The translations under genes and the position numbers were made by a program. This document shows, one piece after another, positions 16,319 to 24,555 of a stretch of DNA of 64,000 nucleotides (positions within the stretch are counted from its first letter, which is position 1; each line of letters begins with the position of its first letter). The notes beneath the pieces were generated by a model. That model was not told the DNA's origin. It did not search any database and saw only the letters and a list, made by a program, of their open reading frames with translations. Origin of the DNA: Limnobaculum allomyrinae (GTDB taxonomy: Bacteria; Pseudomonadota; Gammaproteobacteria; Enterobacterales; Enterobacteriaceae); assembly GCF_016649425.1 (NCBI RefSeq), contig NZ_JADRCR010000008.1, positions 124,001-188,000 on the forward strand, read 5' to 3'.

Positions 16319-18373
16319 ATGAATATTGATTTAGCGCCTTACCTTAGTCAGATGCAGCAGTATGGCGTACGTCGCCTGCTGATTTTAAGCGGTGAGGTGG
16401 AGTGGTGTCGCCAGCAGGCGTTAGGTTTCACCCGTCAATATTCCGGTGACTGGCTGTGGATAGCTGATAGCTCATTATCAGATTACCCGCATCTACAGCG
16501 AAAACCAGAAGCGGTGCAAAATCTGTTAGGCTCAGAGTTTCACCATGCAGTGTTTGATGCCACTGAAGGTCTCAATGCGGAAGCATTAATTGCCGTTTCC
16601 GGTACTTTGTCATTCGGGAGCCTGCTGGTGTTGTTGCTACCGGAATGGAGCCGTCTGGAGCAGCAACCGGATAATGACAGTTTGCGCTGGAGTGAAGCAT
16701 CTGAAGCGATTAAGACTCCCAATTTTATTCAGCATATTAAACGCCAACTGAATACTGCCCCTGAGGTACTACTCTGGCTACAGGACGGTGAATTTACCGG
16801 TCAATTACTGACAGAACGAAAAACATGGCTGATGCCCGATGGTTCTCCAACAGAAGAGCAACAACATTTACTGGAGAGTCTACGGCAGGCAGATACCGGT
16901 ACCTATGTATTAATTGCCGGTCGCGGACGGGGGAAATCTGCACTGGCAGGTATGCTTGCTGCTCAGTGGACTGGCAAAGGTGAATGCTGGTTAACGGCAC
17001 CGGCTCAGGCATCCGGAAATACTTTACAACAATGGGCCGACGGGAAGGTTAGCTTTTGGGCGCCGGATGCACTGTTGGCGCAGTGTCAGAAAGAATTACC
17101 GCAACATGTCGACTGGCTAATTATTGATGAAGCCGCTGCAATACCGACTTCACAACTTTATCGTTTAATTGCCTGTTTTCCCAGAGTATTACTCACCACC
17201 ACCGTTCAGGGCTATGAGGGGAGCGGTAGAGGGTTTTTATTAAAGTTCTGTGCGGGGCTGGCCGATATGCACCTGCTAAATCTGCAACAGCCCATTCGCT
17301 GGGCGGAAAACGATCCGCTGGAACGCTGTATTCATCAATTATTGCTGGTAGAAGCTGAAAATAGCCTGAGTGAGCAACCGGGTAAGCTGCAGCAGATTAT
17401 CGAGATTAATCAGCATCAATTAGCCAATAACGAAAAGCTACTTAATCAATTCTACGGTTTATTAACCAGCGCCCATTACCGTACTACTCCGCTGGACTTA
17501 CGCCGCTTGTTTGATGCGCCGGGCTTATCGTTTTCCGTTGGTCTGGATGACAAACAGTCAGTGATTGCCGCACTGTGGTTGGTGGATGAAGGCGGACTCT
17601 CTCCGGATTTGGCACGCGAAGTCTGGGCTGGGCGTCGGCGACCCCGGGGGAATCTGGTGGCACAGTCATTAGCGGCGCATGGCGCCGAATATCTGGCGCC
17701 TCAGTTACGTTCTGCCAGAATTAGCCGTATTGCTGTTGTCTCTTCTATGCGCCGTCAGGGTATTGCCCGAGCTCTTATTGCTCAGCAAATTGAACGGACA
17801 AAACAGCGTGGTTTGGACTATCTGTCAGTGAGTTTTGGCTATACCGACGAATTATGGCAATTTTGGCAGGCCTGTGGTTTTGAGCTCATTCATATGGGAA
17901 GCCATCAGGAAGCCAGCAGTGGATGCTATGCGGCAATGGCGATTGTGCCTTTTAGTCAGGACGCGGTGTTACTCGCCAGAAGGGCCAAACGGCAGTTTTT
18001 ACTTAATCAGCTGCTGTCTTGTGTCAAATTGCATCATGTTAATGATATTGCCCCGGCAGAATTAGCCGAAGAGGACTGGCGTGAGCTGGCTGGCTTTGCG
18101 TTTGCCCATCGTACACTGGAGGCCTGTCAGGTATCACTGTATCGCCTGTTACGCCATCAGGTCGCTCAGTGTCATAGTTTAAGGCCGTTGTTAGAAGGGC
18201 AGGCAACCGTAGAGCAGTTGATAAAAGAAGGTAATCTCAGTGGACGTAAATCGTTGGTGCAGCAATGGCGACAAGAAGTTGCTGAGGCGCTGTTGATACT
18301 AAATTCAGAGAAATGCCGCTACTGGAAAAACTGGGTAGTCGCCCGGCTACCGGCTATCAGTCCGGTAGCTTAG
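16319..18373 (+). CDS. tmcA: tRNA(Met) cytidine acetyltransferase TmcA
   Basis: TmcA makes N4-acetylcytidine at the wobble position of elongator tRNA(Met), using acetyl-CoA and ATP, and so limits misreading of AUA. Domains in the 684 residues: N-terminal DUF1726 region, an RNA-helicase-like ATPase with Walker A GRGRGKS (201-207) and a DEAA Walker B near 272, then a GNAT acetyltransferase domain (SRIAVVSSMRRQGIARAL near 475) and a C-terminal tRNA-binding tail. Start ATG 16319. It is followed by convergent ypfN, as in E. coli. Confidence 0.97.
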   Translation: MNIDLAPYLSQMQQYGVRRLLILSGEVEWCRQQALGFTRQYSGDWLWIADSSLSDYPHLQRKPEAVQNLLGSEFHHAVFDATEGLNAEALIAVSGTLSFGSLLVLLLPEWSRLEQQPDNDSLRWSEASEAIKTPNFIQHIKRQLNTAPEVLLWLQDGEFTGQLLTERKTWLMPDGSPTEEQQHLLESLRQADTGTYVLIAGRGRGKSALAGMLAAQWTGKGECWLTAPAQASGNTLQQWADGKVSFWAPDALLAQCQKELPQHVDWLIIDEAAAIPTSQLYRLIACFPRVLLTTTVQGYEGSGRGFLLKFCAGLADMHLLNLQQPIRWAENDPLERCIHQLLLVEAENSLSEQPGKLQQIIEINQHQLANNEKLLNQFYGLLTSAHYRTTPLDLRRLFDAPGLSFSVGLDDKQSVIAALWLVDEGGLSPDLAREVWAGRRRPRGNLVAQSLAAHGAEYLAPQLRSARISRIAVVSSMRRQGIARALIAQQIERTKQRGLDYLSVSFGYTDELWQFWQACGFELIHMGSHQEASSGCYAAMAIVPFSQDAVLLARRAKRQFLLNQLLSCVKLHHVNDIAPAELAEEDWRELAGFAFAHRTLEACQVSLYRLLRHQVAQCHSLRPLLEGQATVEQLIKEGNLSGRKSLVQQWRQEVAEALLILNSEKCRYWKNWVVARLPAISPVA

Positions 18374-18383
18374 GGGCGATAGT

Positions 18384-18581
18384 CTACTTCTTATTATTAC
18401 GGTTCCACTCTTCGTCTTCCTCTTTGTCCCATGCCGCGTTGTTATCCCGGTGAGGAGGAAGCTTTGAGTTCTCTTTCATTGAGCGGTCATAATTCACTTT
18501 GTACAGTGCTTTTATGCCATTGATAATCATACCGACCAGAATGATCAGGATTACCCACCAGTAGTCTGCGAGCCAATGCAT
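18384..18581 (-). CDS. ypfN: UPF0370 family membrane protein YpfN
   Basis: A 65-residue protein with one N-terminal membrane segment ([20 protein letters not shown]) and a hydrophilic, charged tail rich in Asn, Asp and Glu (PPHRDNNAAWDKEEDEEW). It matches YpfN, which follows dapE in E. coli. Function unknown. Its start (ATG 18581) lies inside the 3' end of the M15 peptidase gene (31-base overlap), which suggests translational coupling. Confidence 0.92.
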   Translation of the reverse strand: MHWLADYWWVILIILVGMIINGIKALYKVNYDRSMKENSKLPPHRDNNAAWDKEEDEEWNRNNKK

Positions 18582-19261
18582 GATGATGACACTCCGTTGG
18601 GTGGGGTGATAAAACGTTTAAATATCTGGTTAAGATGGCAAGAGAGCCAGCTAAAACCCGCAATGTCTTTATCCTGCCAGGCCGACAGCAACAGCTCTGG
18701 TGTCAACAGATGTTCAGCCTGTTGAGCCAGTGGATAATAGCTGAGGTGCCATGGCTCTACGGCAACACCGCCTTGGTCGCTGACGAAAGGTCGATAGAAA
18801 CCGTATCTATTCATATTAGCGCTTAACCAACAGGTTAGCGGATAAAAATAACCATTTTCTTCATATTCCCAGGGTTCCAACTGTAGTTTTTCCCCTTCAG
18901 GTAACAGGTCGGGATCGTAAATATCCAGATCGGTACCCCAATGATGACGGCTGGCTCCCGGCATTGCTGACCAGCGTAAAATTGCGCAGCAGCGTTGTTC
19001 ATCGTCCAGTGCTGATATATCCATCGGTTGGCTCATGGCATCCATCACCGGACGCCGGCCGATAAACTTTTCATTCCAAATCATTTGCTGACGGGCAAAA
19101 TCACGAAAGGTACTGGCAGGCTGAAGGTTAAATCCAGCCTCTTTTGCCGCGGCCTGCATAGCAAGGAAAGCGTTAACCGCTTCCAACTGTAGGCGATGAT
19201 TTCCTGTCAGTGTAACCAGATGTTCTTCGCTCTGGCCGGTCAACATAGCAGGAGTCATCAT
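18551..19261 (-). CDS. M15-family (VanY-like) D-alanyl-D-alanine carboxypeptidase homologue
   Basis: A 236-residue protein of peptidase family M15B. Zinc-site motifs are [13 protein letters not shown] (His106, Asp113) and EPWHLSY (His172), the pattern of VanY/DacB-type L,D- or D,D-carboxypeptidases acting on peptidoglycan stem peptides. There is no convincing signal peptide, so its compartment is uncertain. It overlaps dapE by four bases (ATGA) and ypfN by 31, so yffB-dapE-this gene-ypfN are probably one operon. In E. coli dapE is followed directly by ypfN. A link to wall metabolism beside a diaminopimelate gene is plausible but inferred. Confidence 0.88.
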   Translation of the reverse strand: MMTPAMLTGQSEEHLVTLTGNHRLQLEAVNAFLAMQAAAKEAGFNLQPASTFRDFARQQMIWNEKFIGRRPVMDAMSQPMDISALDDEQRCCAILRWSAMPGASRHHWGTDLDIYDPDLLPEGEKLQLEPWEYEENGYFYPLTCWLSANMNRYGFYRPFVSDQGGVAVEPWHLSYYPLAQQAEHLLTPELLLSAWQDKDIAGFSWLSCHLNQIFKRFITPPNGVSSSCIGSQTTGG

Positions 19262-20394
19262 ACTAATAGCTGCTCCATGATTTTTTGGTACATACGGCTA
19301 AGCAGCTGCAAATCAGATGCTTTAACGCATTCGTTCACTTTATGAATGGTCGCATTCACCGGCCCAAGTTCTACTACCTGAGTTCCTAATTGAGCAATAA
19401 AACGACCGTCAGAAGTGCCGCCGTTCGTCAGTAACTGGGGTGTAGTCGCCGCGTAATACTCCACCGCATGGGACACCGCATCAACCAGTTTACCGCGCGG
19501 GGTCAGGAAGGGTTTTCCGGACAGGTTCCATTCGATGGTATAGCGTAACTGGTGACGCTCCAGCATGGCTTGCACCTGATGCATAATTTGTTCGTGGGTC
19601 AGCTCTGTACTGTAACGGAAGTTGAACTGCACAAACATCTTTCCGGGAATCACGTTATTACTACCGGTTCCGGCGCGGATATTGGCGATTTGCATGCTGG
19701 TGGCCGGGAAGAATTCATTGCCTCTGTCCCATTCGGTATTCACCAGTTCATTGATAAATGGCGTAGCGCGGTGAACCGGGTTATCCGCCAGATGAGGATA
19801 AGCCACGTGCCCCTGAGTACCATGGATGGTCAAATTGGCGGTGATTGAACCTCTGCGCCCGTTTTTAACCACGTCGCCTACGCGTTCGGTGCTGGAGGGT
19901 TCTCCCACCAGGCAGTAATCAACCCGCTCACGGCGAGCGGCTAATGCTTCAACCACTTTAACCGTGCCGTTAACCGCACTGGCTTCTTCATCGGAAGTGA
20001 TGAGAAAGGCCAGACGTCCACTATGGTTAGGATCAGCGGCAACAAAACGTTCGGCAGCCACCACCATGGCAGCCAAAGAGCCTTTCATATCTGCTGCACC
20101 ACGACCATACAGAAAGCCGTCCTGAATGGTGGGTTCAAACGGGGGTTGATGCCAATGGCTTTCATCACCGGCTGGAACCACATCGGTATGACCAGCAAAC
20201 GCCAGAGTAGGGGCGCCATCATGACCGCCGCGCCATGCCCAGAAGTTAAGGGTGTCGCCAAAATTCATCTCTTCAACGGTAAAGCCTATGGCTTTTAGCC
20301 GTTCAATCATCATCTGCTGGCAGCCTTCATCATGCGGGCTTAAAGAAGGGCGCTTAATTAACTGCTGTGCCAGAGTAATCACCGGACAGAACAT
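19258..20394 (-). CDS. dapE: Succinyl-diaminopimelate desuccinylase DapE
   Basis: DapE hydrolyses N-succinyl-LL-diaminopimelate to LL-diaminopimelate and succinate in lysine and peptidoglycan synthesis. This 378-residue di-zinc M20 enzyme has the metal-site motifs [16 protein letters not shown] and TSDEEASA, the [15 protein letters not shown] dimerisation-domain His, and the C-terminal [10 protein letters not shown] and GPVNATIHK segments. Start ATG 20394 overlaps the yffB stop by one base (TAATG), a typical coupling arrangement. Order yffB-dapE as in E. coli. Confidence 0.98.
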   Translation of the reverse strand: MFCPVITLAQQLIKRPSLSPHDEGCQQMMIERLKAIGFTVEEMNFGDTLNFWAWRGGHDGAPTLAFAGHTDVVPAGDESHWHQPPFEPTIQDGFLYGRGAADMKGSLAAMVVAAERFVAADPNHSGRLAFLITSDEEASAVNGTVKVVEALAARRERVDYCLVGEPSSTERVGDVVKNGRRGSITANLTIHGTQGHVAYPHLADNPVHRATPFINELVNTEWDRGNEFFPATSMQIANIRAGTGSNNVIPGKMFVQFNFRYSTELTHEQIMHQVQAMLERHQLRYTIEWNLSGKPFLTPRGKLVDAVSHAVEYYAATTPQLLTNGGTSDGRFIAQLGTQVVELGPVNATIHKVNECVKASDLQLLSRMYQKIMEQLLV

Positions 20395-20759
20395 TATTTA
20401 TCTCCACCGGTAAATTGCTGATAGCTGTCCACCGAAAATCCTAACAGCATTTTGTCATCAGCAACCAGCACCGGACGTTTAATGATGGATGGTTGTTCCA
20501 GCATGAGTGTTTTAGCGCCGGCCTCAGTAGCTGCCGCTGCCTTTTGATCGTCAGTCAGCTTGCGCCAGGTTGTTCCGCGAGTGTTGAGCAGCGGCTCCCA
20601 GCCTAAACCATCAATAAGCTGTTGTAGCAATTGGTCATCTAGACCATCGGTGCGGTAATCGTGAAAACGATAGTCGATCTGGTGTTCTTCCAGCCAGCGG
20701 CGGGCTTTTTTGATGGTATCGCAATTCTTAATGCCGTAGAGGCTGTATGTCGTTTTCAA
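20394..20759 (-). CDS. yffB: ArsC/Spx-family reductase-like protein YffB
   Basis: A 121-residue thioredoxin-fold protein of the ArsC family. The loop [16 protein letters not shown] holds a single Cys13; the C-terminal part has IIKRPVLV and [10 protein letters not shown], as in E. coli YffB. The start is probably TTG at 20759 (MKTTYSLYG), with GAGGG seven bases upstream; an in-frame TTG at 20780 gives a longer, less supported N-terminus. Couples to dapE by a one-base overlap. E. coli YffB has been described as glutathione-dependent, but its substrate is unknown. Confidence 0.9.
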   Translation of the reverse strand: MKTTYSLYGIKNCDTIKKARRWLEEHQIDYRFHDYRTDGLDDQLLQQLIDGLGWEPLLNTRGTTWRKLTDDQKAAAATEAGAKTLMLEQPSIIKRPVLVADDKMLLGFSVDSYQQFTGGDK

Positions 20760-20976
20760 AGAGGTTCCCTCATCAGTCAAAATTAGTACACCTGCCGTAA
20801 ACTTACCCGTTCAGCAAAAGGCTGACAAAGCAGAGAGGATAGCTAATAAATTTACCATTAAATCAGCGGGGATGGGGAAAGTATTTCAAAGGTATTAAAG
20901 TATAAAAGAGAAGATGAAAAGCTAATAAAAAATTACCAATCCATTAAATGCGGTTCGACAGTTAACGGTTGGCAAT

Positions 20977-21008
20977 AAAAAACCGGACTCCCCATCGAAA
21001 GCCCGGTT
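20977..21008 (-). terminator. Terminator of narQP
   Basis: On the minus strand a hairpin (AACCGG with CCGGTT, stem extended by three more pairs including one G-T) is followed by TTTTTTATT. It lies 30 bases after the narP stop. Confidence 0.75.
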
Positions 21009-21037
21009 CTTTCACCGAATTGAATCTTAACTTAACG

Positions 21038-21667
21038 TTACTGGCTTTTTCTTTCCAGATACATCACGGTTGCCGCCACGCGTGAACGAACGTTCAGCTT
21101 ACGCAGCATATTACGGATATGTACTTTTACCGTCTCTTCGGAAATGTGTAAATGAGAGGCGATTTGTTTGTTAGACATACCGCGAGCCACTTCCTGCAAC
21201 ACATCTAACTCACGTTCAGTTAATGATTCAAATGGATCGCTTTGATCATCCCGGGTCTCGAGATATTCAAGAATAATGTCGCTAAACACATTCTCGCCGT
21301 TGGCTGCCTGCAGAATTTTCTTCAGTAGTAGCTCCGGCTCGCTGTCTTTCAGCAAATAACCATCGGCTCCGGCATCAATTAGTGCATAAATATCGCTGCG
21401 GGAATCAGATACCGTTAGCACAATAATCCGAGCCGCAATTCCCTCATTACGCAGGGCTTTTAAGGTGTCCAGACCCGACAGACCTTTCATGTTCAGGTCT
21501 AGCAGAATCAGGTCAGGTAGCAACTGACAGGCATAAGTCACAGCTTCATTGCCGTTACTGGCTTCTGCCACAATATTGAGTGAAGGTTCCAGTTCAAGCA
21601 ATTGCCGGACTCCACGTCGCATCAGGGGATGATCGTCTACGATCAAAATATTGCACTGTTCTTGCAC
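21038..21667 (-). CDS. narP: Nitrate/nitrite response regulator NarP
   Basis: A NarL/FixJ-type response regulator of 209 residues: receiver domain with DD at 11-12 and phosphoacceptor Asp57 in LLDLNMKG, and a C-terminal LuxR-type helix-turn-helix (LTERELDVLQEVARGMSNKQIASHL). The receiver segment MRRGVRQLLELEP and the region GLSGLDTL match E. coli NarP rather than NarL. The start is GTG 21667 with GGAG upstream. It lies 67 bases downstream of narQ. In E. coli narP is unlinked to narQ. Phosphorylated NarP binds 7-2-7 heptamer pairs and activates nap; a candidate site is at 23654-23669. Confidence 0.93.
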   Translation of the reverse strand: MQEQCNILIVDDHPLMRRGVRQLLELEPSLNIVAEASNGNEAVTYACQLLPDLILLDLNMKGLSGLDTLKALRNEGIAARIIVLTVSDSRSDIYALIDAGADGYLLKDSEPELLLKKILQAANGENVFSDIILEYLETRDDQSDPFESLTERELDVLQEVARGMSNKQIASHLHISEETVKVHIRNMLRKLNVRSRVAATVMYLERKSQ

Positions 21668-21734
21668 TGTTATTACTCCATTCTTTTTAAAATTATTGAA
21701 AGGTGCCGCAAATCTATTTATAACCTTGCCATTC

Positions 21735-23426
21735 TTATTGTTGAGGGAAGATGAGACGTACTAATGTCCCACCGCCTTCATGCGGCCCAATGGTTAACGT
21801 TCCACCTAAACGTGAAGCTCGCTCGCTCATAATGTTGAGTCCGTAATGTCCTTCGGGCTCATCTAAACTTTTTATACCGGCCCCGTTGTCGGTAATGGTA
21901 ATCATATTGTTACCGTCATTCGTAGGCTCACAGTGGATACTAATCAGGCTCGCATTAGCGTGTTTTATGGCATTCAGAACCGCCTCACGAACAATTTGTA
22001 ATGCGTGAACCTGTTGTTGTGCATTTAATGCCTGTGACGAAAGGGCACAGTGCATTTGAATAGGAACCTCTGTTTGCGCTTGTAATGGGGTGATTAACTG
22101 ATTTAGCGCTTCGTGCAAGTCAGCTTCCTGAATTGTGAGTCGGAATGTGGCTAATAGTTCCCTAAGCTGACGATAAGCACTGGACAGCGCCTGATCAAAA
22201 TCAGTAATTACACTCATAGCTTGCTCATTATTACTGGGAATAACACGTTTTAGCAAGGTGAGTTGAATACGCAAAAAAGAAAGTGATTGTGCCAGCGAGT
22301 CGTGAAGTTCACGGGCTATCGTGGCTCGTTCTTCCATCAGTAATACTTGCAAGTAACGCTTTTGTGCCCGGTTAAAATAGATTCCCCGGCTAAGAATATT
22401 ACTTACGTTTTCAATTAATTGTGGATGAACGGCGGTGTCTGAACATTGCCAACTCATCTTACCCAGAATCTGTTCATCTTGTTGTAGAGGAAGATGCTGC
22501 CAAACGCGGTTTTCATCTTCATCACCTTCTTCAAGTACCCAACGACCTTCTCCGCTATCCTGAATTTCCAGACGAATCGCCACCATATTTTCACTGGTAC
22601 GGACAATATGCAGAACCTGTTCGAAACACTGACGATCAACCTGGCTGACACTCAGGGCTTGAAGACAATCGTACAAAACGCCCAGTGAGCGATTGGCCTG
22701 AGTTAGTTTGACGGTTTTCTCTTCTACTTTTTCTGCCAGCGATTGGTACATCTTTTCTAAATCAGATGACATGGAGGTAAAAGCCGTAGCTAATACGCCC
22801 AATTCATTATGTTGTCCTACATCTAACGGCTGGTGGTCAAAACGCCCGGTCTGAATATAGTGGCTGGCTGTTACCATGCGGTTAAGCGGATCGACAATTT
22901 CCCGACGGCTGAAGTGAATAACATAAAATACCAGTCCAATGGTGCTCAACACGCTGATGATACTGATAAAAACCGCGGCTTTGAGTTTCAGTTCAGAAAA
23001 TAGCTGAATGGCAAGTACGAACTCATTAATTTCATTAACGTAATCGGCTAACTGATTGATATAGACATCGCCGTTATTGTGCGTCAGTTCTTGTTCAAGT
23101 TCCTGCCAGCGATCCAGTAAAGTTTGGTACTTTTGTTGTATATCCGCCGGAAAGTAAAATTCGTTAATCTCTTTTAATGCGGGAGCATTAATCGACAATG
23201 CATACTGTCGGATATGGGAGTTCAGGTAAGGGGAGTTGGTGGTCAGGTCATAGGCCAGACGGTAACTCTGCATACGCAAAGAACCCGATATATTGATGGC
23301 TTCGGCATCCGTACGGCTGGCAGCTAACGAAATCAAAGCAAGCCCGGTAGAAAGAATGGAGAGGATCACGATTGCGATCAGCATACGGGCGATACTATTG
23401 GTTACTGAGCGTTTAACTGAAGCCAT
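21735..23426 (-). CDS. narQ: Nitrate/nitrite sensor histidine kinase NarQ
   Basis: NarQ is an inner-membrane sensor for nitrate and nitrite. In the 563 residues: TM1 (13-36), the periplasmic P-box SGSLRMQSYRLAYD (47-60) that binds nitrate, a periplasmic helical bundle, TM2 (about 149-172), HAMP (about 173-225), a central Cys-containing module, the HPK7-type H-box ARELHDSLAQ with His375, and an ATPase domain ending GLNIMSERASRLGG and GGGTLVRL. Start ATG 23426. The sequence is closer to NarQ than NarX. It sits beside dapE/yffB as E. coli narQ does, but here narP follows it and the nap operon diverges from it. Confidence 0.94.
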   Translation of the reverse strand: MASVKRSVTNSIARMLIAIVILSILSTGLALISLAASRTDAEAINISGSLRMQSYRLAYDLTTNSPYLNSHIRQYALSINAPALKEINEFYFPADIQQKYQTLLDRWQELEQELTHNNGDVYINQLADYVNEINEFVLAIQLFSELKLKAAVFISIISVLSTIGLVFYVIHFSRREIVDPLNRMVTASHYIQTGRFDHQPLDVGQHNELGVLATAFTSMSSDLEKMYQSLAEKVEEKTVKLTQANRSLGVLYDCLQALSVSQVDRQCFEQVLHIVRTSENMVAIRLEIQDSGEGRWVLEEGDEDENRVWQHLPLQQDEQILGKMSWQCSDTAVHPQLIENVSNILSRGIYFNRAQKRYLQVLLMEERATIARELHDSLAQSLSFLRIQLTLLKRVIPSNNEQAMSVITDFDQALSSAYRQLRELLATFRLTIQEADLHEALNQLITPLQAQTEVPIQMHCALSSQALNAQQQVHALQIVREAVLNAIKHANASLISIHCEPTNDGNNMITITDNGAGIKSLDEPEGHYGLNIMSERASRLGGTLTIGPHEGGGTLVRLIFPQQ

Positions 23427-23795
23427 AAATCCCCAAAGCGTTAATTGATTTGTACCTTGTTATATTCATAAACCAGAGCAAATTATCACCCTATCAATGC
23501 TAATCTGTGGTGATGGTAAGCTGCTTTTTGGTTAGTCTACTGATTATTCTGCTGGGTTTTAACTCAAAAATAACCAAATAAAATGCCGTGCAGGTCAAAT
23601 ATTGGGTTAAAAATGCAACGAACGATTGATCTAGCGCAAGCTACCTACCTATTTACCCCTTAAGAGTAATTATATCTCTACTTCGCAAGGATTAACTTAC
23701 TCTGGCCAGAGTCTCTAAATATGTCGTTTCAGATAACATAACAGAGACGATGAAAGTAATAATGATGTCCTCCTGAGTGAGTGGAGTAATAAAGC
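23427..23795. promoter_or_regulatory. Divergent narQ-nap control region
   Basis: These 369 bases hold no gene. On the napF side are a candidate FNR site TTGATctagCGCAA (23626-23639; right half only partly matches ATCAA), a NarP-like heptamer TACCCCT (23654-23660) facing an imperfect inverted partner (to 23669), and a perfect 14-bp palindrome at 23699-23712. This order (FNR upstream, NarP downstream) is the one known for E. coli nap. The sites are by eye only. Confidence 0.55.
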
Positions 23796-24302
23796 ATGTC
23801 AATTTTATCCCGGCGAAATCTGTTACGTGGTCAATGGCGAGGCCACGATGCAATCAGGCCGCCGTGGTCGGTAGATGAAGCGTTATTTACCGATGGCTGT
23901 AGCCGTTGCCATGCTTGCGTTGAAGCCTGTGAAACCGGCGTCATCACGGTAAGTGGTAACCAGAGTTTCCCTGAGCTGGATTTTCAACGTGCTGAGTGCA
24001 CGTTTTGCAAACGTTGTGCAGAAGTTTGCCCGGAGCCGATATTTCATTCGACAGAACGTCAACCCTGGCAGCGTTATGCAGTGATTAATCAAACGTGTCT
24101 CACTTATCAGGGGGTGGCCTGTCGAAGCTGTCAGGACGCCTGTGAGCCCTATGCGATTAAATTCAAATTACGGTTGGGGGGTATTGCCCAACCGGAACTG
24201 GAAAAAGAGAGCTGTACAGGATGCGGGGGCTGTGTCCGAAGCTGTCCGGTTCAGGCAATAACAACCCGTGAGAGTGATCAAGATAATGACGGAAAACAAT
24301 GA
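23796..24302 (+). CDS. napF: Ferredoxin-type protein NapF
   Basis: NapF is a cytoplasmic iron-sulfur protein thought to help mature NapA before export. The 168 residues have three [4Fe-4S] cysteine clusters: CSRCHACVEAC, CTFCKRCAEVCPEP and, C-terminal, CTGCGGCVRSCPV, plus a further CRSCQDAC segment. The N-terminus MSILSRRNLLRGQWRG resembles a twin-arginine motif, as in other NapF proteins, though NapF is held to be cytoplasmic. Start ATG 23796 with GGAG upstream. First gene of napFDAGHBC, divergent from narQ. Confidence 0.95.
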   Translation: MSILSRRNLLRGQWRGHDAIRPPWSVDEALFTDGCSRCHACVEACETGVITVSGNQSFPELDFQRAECTFCKRCAEVCPEPIFHSTERQPWQRYAVINQTCLTYQGVACRSCQDACEPYAIKFKLRLGGIAQPELEKESCTGCGGCVRSCPVQAITTRESDQDNDGKQ

Positions 24303-24555
24303 CTGGCACGTTTGTAGTTTGATTGTTCAGGTACGTCCGGAAGACATACCTAAAGTAAGCGAAGCGCTGTATGCACTACCAGGAACAGAGATTCCCGGAG
24401 TGAATGAAGACGAAGGAAAGTTAATTGTTGTTATGCAGGCGGACAATTCAGATGTTCTGTTTGCCCAAATTGAGTCAGCACGTGATATAGCCGGTGTGTT
24501 GGCGGTGTCGCTGGTTTATCACCAGCAAGATGAGCAAGGTGAGGATACGCCATGA
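24286..24555 (+). CDS. napD: NapA chaperone NapD
   Basis: NapD binds the Tat signal peptide of NapA and delays export until the molybdenum cofactor is inserted. The 89-residue protein ([20 protein letters not shown]... ending [19 protein letters not shown]) matches E. coli NapD along its length; the C-terminal SLVYHQQ block is diagnostic. Start ATG 24286 overlaps the end of napF by 17 bases; an upstream ATG at 24268 is in frame but gives a non-homologous extension. Its stop overlaps the napA start (ATGA). Confidence 0.94.
   Translation: MTENNDWHVCSLIVQVRPEDIPKVSEALYALPGTEIPGVNEDEGKLIVVMQADNSDVLFAQIESARDIAGVLAVSLVYHQQDEQGEDTP

Noticed and set aside
21038-21667. Calling the response regulator NarL
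   Set aside because: Receiver-domain blocks match NarP, and the partner kinase is NarQ-like.
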